From: Pseudomonas sp. UBA4617
Lineage (GTDB): Bacteria; Pseudomonadota; Gammaproteobacteria; Pseudomonadales; Pseudomonadaceae
Assembly (NCBI RefSeq): GCF_002386445.1
Contig: NZ_DGIR01000016.1
Location: 1-64,000 of the forward strand
DNA: 64,000 bases
Direction: 5' to 3'
Shown here one piece after another: positions 16,304 through 24,831 of the stretch. Under the pieces are notes generated by a model that made no database searches, was not told the origin of the DNA, and saw only the letters and a list, made by a program, of their open reading frames with translations. The position numbers were made by a program, and so were the translations under genes. Each line of letters opens with the position of its first letter. The first letter of the stretch is position 1.

Positions 16304-18562
16304 TTACTTCAGGTCGAACCGGTCCAGCTCCATGACCTTCTCCCAGGCTGCCACAAAGTCCTTGACGAACTTTTCACCGCCATCACTGCTGCCATACACC
16401 TCGCTCAACGCCCGCAACTGAGCATGCGAGCCAAATACCAGGTCGACCCGGCTGGCGCTCCATTTCACCTGCCCGGTCTTGCGGTCACGGCCTTCGAACG
16501 CCTCGTTGTCAGCCGAGGTCGCCTTCCATTCCACGCCCATGTCGAGCAGGTTGCGGAAGAAATCGTTGCTCAGGGTGCCGACCTTGTCGGTGAATACGCC
16601 CTGCTGGTTGCCGCCATGGTTGGCACCGAGCACGCGCAGGCCGCCAATCAGCACGGTCAGTTCAGGGGCCGTGAGGGTCAGCAGTTGGGCCTTGTCCAGC
16701 AGCAGCTTTTCGGCCTTGACGCTGTAGCGGGCCTTGGTGAAGTTGCGGAAGCCATCGGCCAGCGGCTCCAGCACAGCGAAGGACTCGACGTCGGTCTGCG
16801 CCTGCGAAGCGTCGGCACGCCCCGGGCGGAAGGCCACGCTGAGGTCGTGCCCGGCATCCCTGGCAGCCTTTTCCACCGCGGCCGCGCCGGCGAGGACGAT
16901 CAGGTCGGCCAGGGAGATTTTCTTGCCGCCGGCATTGAACTCGGCCTGGATCTGCTCCAGCGCCGCCAGCACCTTGCCGGTGCCCTGGTTGGCCGGCCAG
17001 TCTTTCTGCGGTGCCAGGCGCAGGCGACCACCGTTGGCCCCGCCACGCTTGTCCGAGCCGCGGAAGGTCGACGCGGCCGCCCAGGCGGTGGCCACCAGCT
17101 CGCCGACGCTCAGGCCTGCGGCCAGTACCTTGGCCTTGAGTGCAGCAATGTCCTGCTCGCCCACCAACGGGTGGTCGACTTTGGGAATAGGGTCTTGCCA
17201 CAGCAGCTCTTCGTCGGGCATTTCCGGGCCCAGGTAGCGCGCCAGCGGCCCCATGTCACGGTGAATCAGTTTGTACCAGGCGCGAGCGAAAGCGTCTGCA
17301 AGCTGCTCGGGGTTGTCCTTGAAGCGGCGGGCGATCGGCTCGTAGATCGGGTCGAAGCGCAGCGCCAGGTCGGAGGTGAGCATGGACGGCGCGTGGCGCT
17401 TGCCCGGGTCGTGAGCATCCGGCACGGTGCCTGCGCCTTTGCCGTCTTTCGGCCGCCACTGGTGCGCGCCTGCCGGGCTCTTGGTCAGTTCCCATTCGAA
17501 GTTGAACAGGTTGTTGAGGTACTCGTTGCCCCAGCGGGTGGGGGTGGAGGTCCAGGTGACCTCCAGACCGCTGGTGATGGTGTCTGCACCTTTACCCGTA
17601 CCGAATCGGTTGGCCCAGCCCAGGCCTTGCAGTTCCAGACCGGCCGCTTCCGGCTCGGCACCGACATTGTCGGCAGGGCCGGCGCCGTGGGTCTTGCCGA
17701 AGGCATGCCCGCCGGCGATCAGGGCCACGGTTTCTTCATCGTTCATGGCCATGCGACCGAAGGTTTCGCGGATATCCCGGCCCGAAGCGACCGGGTCGGG
17801 GTTACCGTCCGGGCCTTCCGGGTTCACGTAGATCAGGCCCATCTGCACCGCGGCCAACGGGTTTTCCAGGTTGCGTTCACCACTCAGTTCGCGGCTTTGC
17901 TCCTCCGGGTGCTTCGCTGGTTCGGCGACCAGGTCACCCTGGCCCGGCGGTTGGGCCTTGACCTGTTCCTTGCCATAACGAAGGTCACCGCCCAGCCAGA
18001 CCTTTTCCGAACCCCAGTACACATCTTCGTCCGGCTCCCAAACATCGGCACGGCCACCGGAAAAGCCGAAGGTCTTGAAGCCCATGGATTCAAGTGCGAC
18101 GTTACCGGTGAGCACGATCAGGTCGGCCCAGGAAATCTTGTTGCCGTATTTCTGCTTGATCGGCCACAGCAGCCGTCGGGCTTTATCCAGGCTGACGTTG
18201 TCCGGCCAGCTGTTGAGCGGGGCGAAGCGCTGCTGGCCAGAGCCAGCACCGCCGCGGCCATCGCCGATGCGGTAGGTACCGGCGCTGTGCCAGGCCATGC
18301 GGATGAACAGCGGCCCGTAATGGCCGAAGTCGGCGGGCCACCAGTCCTGGGAATCGGTCATCAGGGCGGTCAGGTCTTGCTTCAGGGCCTGGAAGTCGAG
18401 GCTTTTGAACGCCTTGGCATAATCGAAACCCGGGTCCATCGGGTCGGACTTGGAGGAATGCTGGTGGAGAATTCTCAGGTTGAGCTGGTCAGGCCACCAG
18501 TCACGGTTGGTGGTGCCGCCACCTGCGGTTTGATGGAACGGGCATTTCGATGCGTTCGACAT
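16304..18562 (-). CDS. katG: Catalase-peroxidase HPI
   Basis: 752 aa, a normal bacterial KatG length. The distal active site RMAWHSAGTYR (~87-97) supplies Arg, Trp and His. MGLIYVNPEGP supplies the Tyr of the Trp-Tyr-Met adduct, and ALIAGGHAFGKTHGAG the proximal heme-binding His. The C-terminal half is the expected degenerate peroxidase domain. It removes hydrogen peroxide in the cytoplasm. Transcribed alone, with its own terminator; the 377-bp upstream region is shared with a divergent ABC transporter gene. Confidence 0.97.
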   Translation of the reverse strand: MSNASKCPFHQTAGGGTTNRDWWPDQLNLRILHQHSSKSDPMDPGFDYAKAFKSLDFQALKQDLTALMTDSQDWWPADFGHYGPLFIRMAWHSAGTYRIGDGRGGAGSGQQRFAPLNSWPDNVSLDKARRLLWPIKQKYGNKISWADLIVLTGNVALESMGFKTFGFSGGRADVWEPDEDVYWGSEKVWLGGDLRYGKEQVKAQPPGQGDLVAEPAKHPEEQSRELSGERNLENPLAAVQMGLIYVNPEGPDGNPDPVASGRDIRETFGRMAMNDEETVALIAGGHAFGKTHGAGPADNVGAEPEAAGLELQGLGWANRFGTGKGADTITSGLEVTWTSTPTRWGNEYLNNLFNFEWELTKSPAGAHQWRPKDGKGAGTVPDAHDPGKRHAPSMLTSDLALRFDPIYEPIARRFKDNPEQLADAFARAWYKLIHRDMGPLARYLGPEMPDEELLWQDPIPKVDHPLVGEQDIAALKAKVLAAGLSVGELVATAWAAASTFRGSDKRGGANGGRLRLAPQKDWPANQGTGKVLAALEQIQAEFNAGGKKISLADLIVLAGAAAVEKAARDAGHDLSVAFRPGRADASQAQTDVESFAVLEPLADGFRNFTKARYSVKAEKLLLDKAQLLTLTAPELTVLIGGLRVLGANHGGNQQGVFTDKVGTLSNDFFRNLLDMGVEWKATSADNEAFEGRDRKTGQVKWSASRVDLVFGSHAQLRALSEVYGSSDGGEKFVKDFVAAWEKVMELDRFDLK

Positions 18563-18939
18563 CTGCGTGTACCTTCGGGTCGTTTATCCAGAGTTCCGGT
18601 CTGTGCCAGGTATTCTTTCAGCCGAGCGCGTGCGCTCGTGCTGCCCCTTATCAGGTCTGTACGAGGGCTTGCGAAACTGCCACGGCAAACGACTGCGGTC
18701 TTGCACGCAAGTGCTGACACACCGCCCGCTGGCGCAATTGGCGAAGCCAGATAAAAGACTAGCCGAGCTTGGGCAGAGAGCTAATAGAGTGACTGTTAGA
18801 GCCTGATAGCCTGGCTCTGTCACCTTGCAGGTTCGCCGGCCTTACAGCGCAAGGGATCGCCCTGGCAACTCGAACCCCCGAAGCGTGGCGTGTTCTGTAT
18901 GGTTAGCGGCCAGGCATCAGCAGATTTCCGGAGACAAGC
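18563..18939. promoter_or_regulatory. Divergent intergenic region between katG and ABC transporter gene
   Basis: 377 bp without a convincing gene. It holds a hairpin CGAGCGC-GT-GCGCTCG (18623-18638) in the presumed katG leader and an imperfect inverted repeat CTAATAG-N5-CTGTTAG (18781-18799) that faintly recalls OxyR half-sites. The ABC gene has GGAG 7 nt before its ATG. Promoter elements cannot be assigned with confidence. Confidence 0.4.
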
Positions 18940-20793
18940 ATGTTGCGTATTTTTGAACGATGGCTCGACCCGTTTCCCCCCGACGAAGTGCCGCCACCAC
19001 CGGTGGGCCTGTTGCGGTTCATGTGGGCCTGCACCCGCGGCGCGCGCGGCTACATCCTGGCGCTGGCATTGCTCAGCGCCGCGGTGTCGATCTACGAAGC
19101 CTGGCTGTTCGCCTTCCTCGGCCAGGTGGTCGACCTGCTTGCAGCCTGGCAGGCTGGTGACCCGGCCAGCCCGCAGGAAAGTCACGTACTGTGGGGGATC
19201 GGCATCGTCCTGCTGACCAGCATCGGGCTGGTGGCATTGCGCACGATGGTCCAGCACCAGGTACTGGCGATCAATTTGCCGTTGCGCCTGCGCTGGGATT
19301 TCCACCGGCTGATGCTGCGCCAGAGCCTGTCCTTCTTTTCCGACGAGTTCTCCGGCAGGGTCACCACCAAGGTGATGCAGACGGCACTGGCGGTGCGTGA
19401 AGTGTTGTTCACCATCATCGAGATCCTGCCCGGCATCGGCGTGTACTTCATTGCGATCATTGCCCTGGCCGGCGGCTTTGCCGTAAAACTGATGCTGCCG
19501 TTCATGGCCTGGGTGCTCCTGTTCGGCCTGGCCATGCTCTATTTCGTACCGCGCCTGGGCAAGGTCGGGCAGGAACAGGCCCATGCGCGGTCGTCGATGA
19601 CCGGGCGCGTGTCCGACGCCTACACCAACATCACCACGGTCAAGCTGTTCTCGCATTCCAAACGGGAAGCGCACTTCGCGCGTGCCGCCATGGAGGATTT
19701 CAAGCACACCGGCTTTCGCCAGATGCGCCTGGTCAGCCAGTTCGAAATCGTCAACCAGGCGCTGGTGGTGGGCCTGATCCTGGGGGCCGGCGGCTATGCC
19801 CTGTGGCTCTGGCACCAGGGCCAGGTCGGCACCGGCGCGGTGGCGGCAATAACCGCCATGGCCCTGCGTATCAACGGCATGTCGCACTGGATCATGTGGC
19901 AGATGACCTCGCTGTTCGAAAACATCGGCACCGTGCAGGACGGCATGGACACCCTGACCCGTGGCCCCAAGGTGCAGGATGCGCCGGACGCGGGCGAGCT
20001 GGTCACCCGCGGCGGCGCGGTGACCTTCGACAAGGTCAGTTTCAACTACAACGGCGAGCGCCAGGTGCTCAACGACCTGAGCCTGCACATCCACCCTGGT
20101 GAGAAGGTCGGCCTGGTGGGCCGCTCCGGCGCCGGCAAGTCCACGCTGATCAACCTGCTGCTGCGTTTCTATGACGTGGACAGTGGCGAAATCCGCATCG
20201 ACGGGCAGAACATCGCCCGGGTTACCCAGGACAGCCTGCGCAGCGCCATCGGCATGGTCACCCAGGACACCTCGCTGTTGCACCGCTCGATTCGCGACAA
20301 CATCGCCTATGGCCGCCCCGATGCGACCGAGGCGCAGATCCGCGCCGCTGCGGTGAATGCGCAGGCCGACGGGTTCATCAGCCAGCTCAGCGACCGCCAG
20401 GGCCACAGCGGCTATGACACGCTGGTGGGCGAGCGCGGCATCAAGCTGTCCGGCGGCCAGCGCCAGCGCATCGCGATTGCCCGGGTGATGTTGAAGAATG
20501 CGCCGATCCTGTTGCTGGACGAAGCCACCAGCGCGCTGGATTCGGAAGTGGAAGTGGCGATCCAGGAAAGCCTGGATGAAATGATGCAGGGCAAGACCGT
20601 CATTGCCATCGCCCACCGCTTGTCGACCATCGCCGCCATGGACCGGCTGATCGTCATGGATGAAGGGCGCATCATCGAGCAAGGTACCCATGCGCAGTTG
20701 CTGGCGAAGAACGGGACGTATGCACGCTTGTGGCAGCACCAGAGTGGCGGGTTCCTGGGCGAGGACCAAGGCGTGGCCGAAGCGGTGGAATAG
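18940..20793 (+). CDS. ABC transporter, fused membrane and ATPase domains (exporter type)
   Basis: 617 aa half-transporter. The membrane domain (~20-330) has about six segments. The nucleotide-binding domain has Walker A GRSGAGKST (~400), Q-loop MVTQDTSLL, signature LSGGQRQRIAIAR, Walker B ILLLDEATSALD and the H-loop AIAHRLSTI. It belongs to the MsbA/multidrug-lipid exporter class and should work as a homodimer. GGAG precedes the ATG at 18940. There is no partner gene; the substrate is unknown. Confidence 0.92.
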   Translation: MLRIFERWLDPFPPDEVPPPPVGLLRFMWACTRGARGYILALALLSAAVSIYEAWLFAFLGQVVDLLAAWQAGDPASPQESHVLWGIGIVLLTSIGLVALRTMVQHQVLAINLPLRLRWDFHRLMLRQSLSFFSDEFSGRVTTKVMQTALAVREVLFTIIEILPGIGVYFIAIIALAGGFAVKLMLPFMAWVLLFGLAMLYFVPRLGKVGQEQAHARSSMTGRVSDAYTNITTVKLFSHSKREAHFARAAMEDFKHTGFRQMRLVSQFEIVNQALVVGLILGAGGYALWLWHQGQVGTGAVAAITAMALRINGMSHWIMWQMTSLFENIGTVQDGMDTLTRGPKVQDAPDAGELVTRGGAVTFDKVSFNYNGERQVLNDLSLHIHPGEKVGLVGRSGAGKSTLINLLLRFYDVDSGEIRIDGQNIARVTQDSLRSAIGMVTQDTSLLHRSIRDNIAYGRPDATEAQIRAAAVNAQADGFISQLSDRQGHSGYDTLVGERGIKLSGGQRQRIAIARVMLKNAPILLLDEATSALDSEVEVAIQESLDEMMQGKTVIAIAHRLSTIAAMDRLIVMDEGRIIEQGTHAQLLAKNGTYARLWQHQSGGFLGEDQGVAEAVE

Positions 20794-21026
20794 GCCCAGG
20801 GCGGCGGCATGGTAGATGGCACCGTACCGCCCGCTTCCCAGCCTGACCAAACACAGGCGAAGGCCGGCGCAGCACCGGGTCGAACGGGTTGATCCGCTCA
20901 CCTGTCGCCGCCGCCTCGCGCTTGAGCAGTGCCACCACGGTCGGTATGCGGTTGGCCGCCACTGATGGTCGCCACGCTCAGGGCGCCACTGAGGTCGCGG
21001 CAGTACTTGCTGGAACGGCCGTCAGT

Positions 21027-21797
21027 TCAATCCAGCACCGGCCGCAACAACGCCTGCGCCTCATACAGTCTGGGCAAGTAGCGCAAGCGCATTTCATCCA
21101 CACTCAACCGCGAAGCATCGGTGGTAATGGTCAGCGTCGCTTTCAATTTGCCGGCGCGGTCCAGTAGCGGCACGCCCAACACGCGCATGCCGATTTCAAA
21201 TTCCTGGTCGACGATGCAGAACCCCTGCTCCCGGACTCGCAGTAGCTCCGTTTGCAGTAGCCCGCGGTCCGTCTGGGTGTAAGGCGTCAATGCCCGTAGC
21301 GGGTTGCGCGCCAGGTAATCATCCCGCGCCTGCTCGTCCAGCCAGGCCAGCCATATCCGCCCACCGGCCGTGCAATACATCGGCACCCGCGAGCCCGGCC
21401 GGATCGACAACGAGGCCACATGGCTGTAGCGGCTGCGCACCAGGTGAATGATTTCGTCGCCATCACGGGTACCCACCGACACATGCTCCTGGGTCTGCCG
21501 TGCCACCTGCTCGACGATCGGCCGCAGCATGCGCGGCAATTGCGCCGAGTCCACATAGGCCTGGCCCAGGCGCAAGGCCTTGGGTGTCAGCCAGTACTCG
21601 CGGTTATCGGTTGCGGCAAACCCCTCGTGCACCAAGGTCAGCAAGAAGCGTCGGGCGGCACTGGGGGTAAGGCCGGACAACCTGGCCGCCTGCGGCACGC
21701 TCAGGCGCGGCTGCTCGGCGCTGAACAACTGCATCAAGGCCAGGCCTTTCTGCAAACCCGCGATCAGGTCGCGGGGATGGATCACTGAAGTGTTCAT
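21027..21797 (-). CDS. IclR-family transcriptional regulator (PcaR/PobR-like)
   Basis: 256 aa. The N-terminal winged helix (RDLIAGLQKGLALMQLFSAEQPRLSVPQAA, then GLTPSAARRFLLTLVHEGF) and the C-terminal ligand domain (VSVGTRDGDEIIHLVRSR, CTAGGRIWLAWL, GMRVLGVPL) define the family. The phrasing is closest to regulators of aromatic and hydroaromatic catabolism. It is divergent from the dehydrogenase gene, and the 151-bp gap contains a palindrome resembling a PcaR site. Probably controls 21949-26532; the effector is unknown. Confidence 0.9.
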   Translation of the reverse strand: MNTSVIHPRDLIAGLQKGLALMQLFSAEQPRLSVPQAARLSGLTPSAARRFLLTLVHEGFAATDNREYWLTPKALRLGQAYVDSAQLPRMLRPIVEQVARQTQEHVSVGTRDGDEIIHLVRSRYSHVASLSIRPGSRVPMYCTAGGRIWLAWLDEQARDDYLARNPLRALTPYTQTDRGLLQTELLRVREQGFCIVDQEFEIGMRVLGVPLLDRAGKLKATLTITTDASRLSVDEMRLRYLPRLYEAQALLRPVLD

Positions 21798-21830
21798 TCA
21801 ATCGACTCGCAGACAGGAAATACCGCAACC

Positions 21831-21867
21831 GATGCGATAAACGGACCGGCAGTGCGATTATCGCATC
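21831..21867. promoter_or_regulatory. Likely IclR operator in the divergent promoter
   Basis: GATGCGATAA (21831-21840) and TTATCGCATC (21858-21867) are perfect inverted repeats 17 bp apart. The right arm overlaps the 13-bp palindrome TGCGATTATCGCA (21853-21865). The 15-mer GTGCGATTATCGCAT (21852-21866) is close to the reverse complement of the P. putida PcaR site as I recall it. Position between the IclR gene and its divergent target supports operator function. Confidence 0.65.
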
Positions 21868-21948
21868 AAAACGGTGACGAGCGCATTGTTGTCGGTTCCT
21901 CTCTGCCTCACCCTTGCCTCCATGACAACGCCAAATAAGGAGGTCAGC

Positions 21949-22758
21949 ATGATTCGTGGTTCCACTGAACTGGTCGCCATCGTCGGTTCGCCCATCACCC
22001 AGGTGAAGTCCCCCGAGAACTTCAACAACTGGTTCGCCAACAACAATTGCAACCTCGCCATGCTGCCCATCGACCTGCAGGCAAGCGCGCTCGATGCGTT
22101 CATCGGCACCCTGCGTGGCTGGCACAACCTGCGCGGTTGCGTGGTCACCGTGCCGCACAAGCAGGCCCTGGCCAGCCGCCTGGACGACCTGAGCCAACGC
22201 GCAGCCGCCTTGGGTTCGGTCAACGTGATTCGCCGCGAGCGTGACGGCCGCTTGCTCGGCGACAACGTCGACGGTGCCGGCTTCCTCGGCGCCGCACGCA
22301 AACATGGCTTCGAGCCGGCGGGCAAGCGTGCGTTGGTAGTCGGATGTGGCGGGGTCGGCAGCGCCATCGCCTACGCCTTGGGCGCAGCGGGCATCGCCAG
22401 CGTGGCGCTCAGCGACCCCTGCTCGGCCCGTATGGGCGCAGTGTGCGAACTGCTCGGCCAAGCCTTCCCCAAGGTCGCACTCGCCACCCGGGTCGACGGC
22501 CTGGAAAGCTTCGATCTGCTGGTCAACGCCTCCCCCGTCGGCATGGGCGACAACGCAGCGCTGCCGCTGCCGGCCGCCCTGCTCGCCACCTTGCAGCCAG
22601 CCACACTGGTCGCCGACGTAGTCACCTCGCCGGAAATCACGCCGCTGCTGAAACGCGCACGCGAAGTCGGCTGCACGGTCCAGACGGGCTCGGAAATGGC
22701 CTTCGCCCAACTCGGCCACCTGGGCGCCTTCATGGGTGTAACACCGCTGGAGATCTGA
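21949..22758 (+). CDS. Shikimate/quinate dehydrogenase-like protein (AroE family)
   Basis: 269 aa from ATG at 21949, preceded by AAGGAGG; an upstream in-frame ATG is rejected. The N-terminal substrate domain has SPITQVKSPENFNNW and VPHK (catalytic Lys ~70). NVDG holds the Asp (~107), with Val where biosynthetic AroE usually has Thr. A Rossmann motif VVGCGGVGSAIAYALG (~127) binds NAD(P). Context (IclR regulator, KstD-like flavoproteins) argues for a catabolic role on quinate, shikimate or a related cyclohexane acid rather than for aromatic amino acid synthesis. The flavoprotein gene follows after 3 bp. Confidence 0.85.
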   Translation: MIRGSTELVAIVGSPITQVKSPENFNNWFANNNCNLAMLPIDLQASALDAFIGTLRGWHNLRGCVVTVPHKQALASRLDDLSQRAAALGSVNVIRRERDGRLLGDNVDGAGFLGAARKHGFEPAGKRALVVGCGGVGSAIAYALGAAGIASVALSDPCSARMGAVCELLGQAFPKVALATRVDGLESFDLLVNASPVGMGDNAALPLPAALLATLQPATLVADVVTSPEITPLLKRAREVGCTVQTGSEMAFAQLGHLGAFMGVTPLEI

Positions 22759-22761
22759 GCC

Positions 22762-24495
22762 ATGCCAACACTTGAACACGCGCAGCATCAGTTTGACCTG
22801 GTCGTGCTGGGCAGCGGCGCCGCTGGCTTTGCCGCGGCCACCACAGCTGCCTGCCTTGGCCTGAAGGTACTGGTGGTGGAAAAAGCCGCGCAGTTTGGTG
22901 GCACCTCGGCCATTTCCGGCGGGGCGGTGTGGCTGTATGGCACCGATCAGGCCCGCGCTGCCGGGGCCGATGACTCCCCCGAAGCTATCCGCAGCTACCT
23001 ACGGCATGTGATCGGCGACGGCTACGACCCCGTCCTCGTCGACGCCTTCATCGAACACGGCCACCAGGCGCTGCGCTGGCTGGAGCAGCACAGCGAATTG
23101 CGCTATGCGCTGCGCCCGCATTCGCCCGACTATTACCCGGACGCCCCTGGCGCCACCCAGTTCGGCCGGGCGCTGGAGATGCTCGAGTATGACGGCACGC
23201 GCCTTGGGCAGCGCTTCAAGGACCTGCGAATGCCCCCGCCAGGCATGCTGCTGTTCGGCGGCATGATGGTCAACCGCGTGGACATCCAGCACTTCCTCAG
23301 CATGCGCCGTTCGCCCCGGTCACTGTGGCACTGCCTGAAGCTGATGGCCCGCTACGCGGGTGACCGCCTGCGGCACCATCGCGGTACGCGGCTTACCACC
23401 GGTAACGCCTTGATCGCCCGCCTGGCGACCAGCGCCTTCGAGCATGGCGCCCAGCTGTGGTTGCGCAGCGACGCGTTGGAGCTGATCGTCGAACGCGGCG
23501 CCGTCATCGGCGTGGTGGTACAACGTGAAGGGCGCGTCGAACGGGTGCTGGCCCGTGGCGGCGTGGTGTGCGCGATGGGCGGGTTCGCTGCCGGCGCGTT
23601 GGCCGCCAGCTACCGGCCCACCCAGCAAGGGCCGCACCTGAGCATGTCACCACCTGGCAATGACGGCGCAGCCCTGCGTCTTGCTCAGGCCGTCGCCGCG
23701 GCCCAGGGCCAGGGCCTGGCGGCCAACTTCTTCTGGGCGCCGGTGTCCGAGCTGCGCCATGCCAACGGCGAGCACGAACGCTTTCCCCACCTGGTCACCG
23801 ACCGTGCCAAGCCGGGGGTGATCGCGGTGACCACGGACGGGCGGCGCTTCGTCAACGAATCCGACTCCTACCACCATTTCGTCCACACCATGCTCGCCAA
23901 CGGTATCGCCAGTTGCTGGCTGGTCTGTGATGCCGCGGCGATGGACCGCTACGGCCTGGGCCTGGCGCGGCCCAAGCCGGTCAACAACCAGGCACTGATC
24001 GACGCCGGCTACCTGCAACGCGCACCTACCGCGCAAGCGCTGGCCCAGGCCATTGGCGCCGACCCGCTGGTGTTCATGCAAACCCTGCAGCAATTCAACG
24101 CCGATGCACGCGAAGGCATTGACCGCGCCTTCGGCAAAGGCGGCAACAGCTACAACCGCTACATGGGCGACCCACAGCACACACCCAACCCGTGCCTGGC
24201 GCCACTCGTCAGCCCGCCGTTCTACGCCATCCGCCTGCACACCGGCGACCTCGGTTCGGCCTGCGGGCTGGTGACCAACGCCCAGGCCAACGTGCTGAAC
24301 CGCGACGGCCAGCCGATCACCGGGCTGTACGCTGTGGGCAACGACATGAATTCCCTGATGAAAGGCACCTATCCGGGACCCGGCATCACCCTGGGCCCTG
24401 CCCTCACCTTCGGCTGGCTCGCAGCCAGCCACATCGCCGCGCGCCTGCAGGCGCCGACCACCGCCACGGAGACCCCGGCATGTACTACGAACTGA
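22762..24495 (+). CDS. FAD-dependent oxidoreductase, KstD/fumarate-reductase-flavoprotein family (copy 1)
   Basis: 577 aa. The FAD dinucleotide-binding motif is VLGSGAAGFAAATTAACLG near residue 14, followed by VEKAAQFGGTSAISGG. GRRFVNESDSYHHF and the C-terminal YAVGNDMNSLMKGTYPGPGITLG keep the Tyr and Gly that are catalytic in 3-ketosteroid delta-1-dehydrogenases. It probably introduces a double bond next to a carbonyl in a cyclic substrate. It is second in the operon and overlaps the NIPSNAP gene by 16 bp. Steroid specificity is not implied; the neighbours suggest a hydroaromatic acid. Confidence 0.85.
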   Translation: MPTLEHAQHQFDLVVLGSGAAGFAAATTAACLGLKVLVVEKAAQFGGTSAISGGAVWLYGTDQARAAGADDSPEAIRSYLRHVIGDGYDPVLVDAFIEHGHQALRWLEQHSELRYALRPHSPDYYPDAPGATQFGRALEMLEYDGTRLGQRFKDLRMPPPGMLLFGGMMVNRVDIQHFLSMRRSPRSLWHCLKLMARYAGDRLRHHRGTRLTTGNALIARLATSAFEHGAQLWLRSDALELIVERGAVIGVVVQREGRVERVLARGGVVCAMGGFAAGALAASYRPTQQGPHLSMSPPGNDGAALRLAQAVAAAQGQGLAANFFWAPVSELRHANGEHERFPHLVTDRAKPGVIAVTTDGRRFVNESDSYHHFVHTMLANGIASCWLVCDAAAMDRYGLGLARPKPVNNQALIDAGYLQRAPTAQALAQAIGADPLVFMQTLQQFNADAREGIDRAFGKGGNSYNRYMGDPQHTPNPCLAPLVSPPFYAIRLHTGDLGSACGLVTNAQANVLNRDGQPITGLYAVGNDMNSLMKGTYPGPGITLGPALTFGWLAASHIAARLQAPTTATETPACTTN

Positions 24496-24800
24496 GAACC
24501 TACACCCTCGACCCACTGAAAATGGCCGACTGGCTCGCCCTGTACCAAAGCCATGCACTGGAAGTTCAGCGCGAGCACCTCGGCCATCTTCTCGGCTTTT
24601 TCACCAATGAGTTCGGCGAAGCCAACCAGGTGGTGCACATCTGGGGTTACGCCAGCCTCGACGAGCGTATGACACGCCGCGCCGCCATGGCGGCAGACCC
24701 GCGCTGGGCAGAGTTTTCACGGCGTAACCGCGAACTCGGCGCGGTGCTGCGCTTGCAGTCGCAGCTGCTGCGGCCTACCGGCTTTTCACCGCTGCAGTAG
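24480..24800 (+). CDS. NIPSNAP family protein
   Basis: 106 aa from ATG at 24480. MYYELRTYTLDPLKMADWLALY is the classical NIPSNAP start, and GFFTNEFGEANQVVHIWGYASLDERMTRR completes the dimeric alpha-beta barrel-like domain. Bacterial members are small proteins found in catabolic operons, with no firm biochemical role. It is embedded between two KstD-like flavoprotein genes and overlaps the first, so it is translationally coupled. It may assist turnover or be a small oxygenase or isomerase; this cannot be decided. Confidence 0.85.
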   Translation: MYYELRTYTLDPLKMADWLALYQSHALEVQREHLGHLLGFFTNEFGEANQVVHIWGYASLDERMTRRAAMAADPRWAEFSRRNRELGAVLRLQSQLLRPTGFSPLQ

Positions 24801-24831
24801 CAGCTTCCTCCACTGCCAGGGCGACCCCACC

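Noticed and set aside
16208..18754. Long open frame on the plus strand opposite katG (848 codons)
   Set aside because: It mirrors katG, shows no family motifs and has the biased composition expected of an antisense frame in GC-rich DNA.
20794..21026. Possible short gene or gene remnant on the minus strand (around KREAAATGERINPFDP)
   Set aside because: No recognisable family, no good ribosome site and composition of ordinary GC-rich spacer; at most a decayed fragment.
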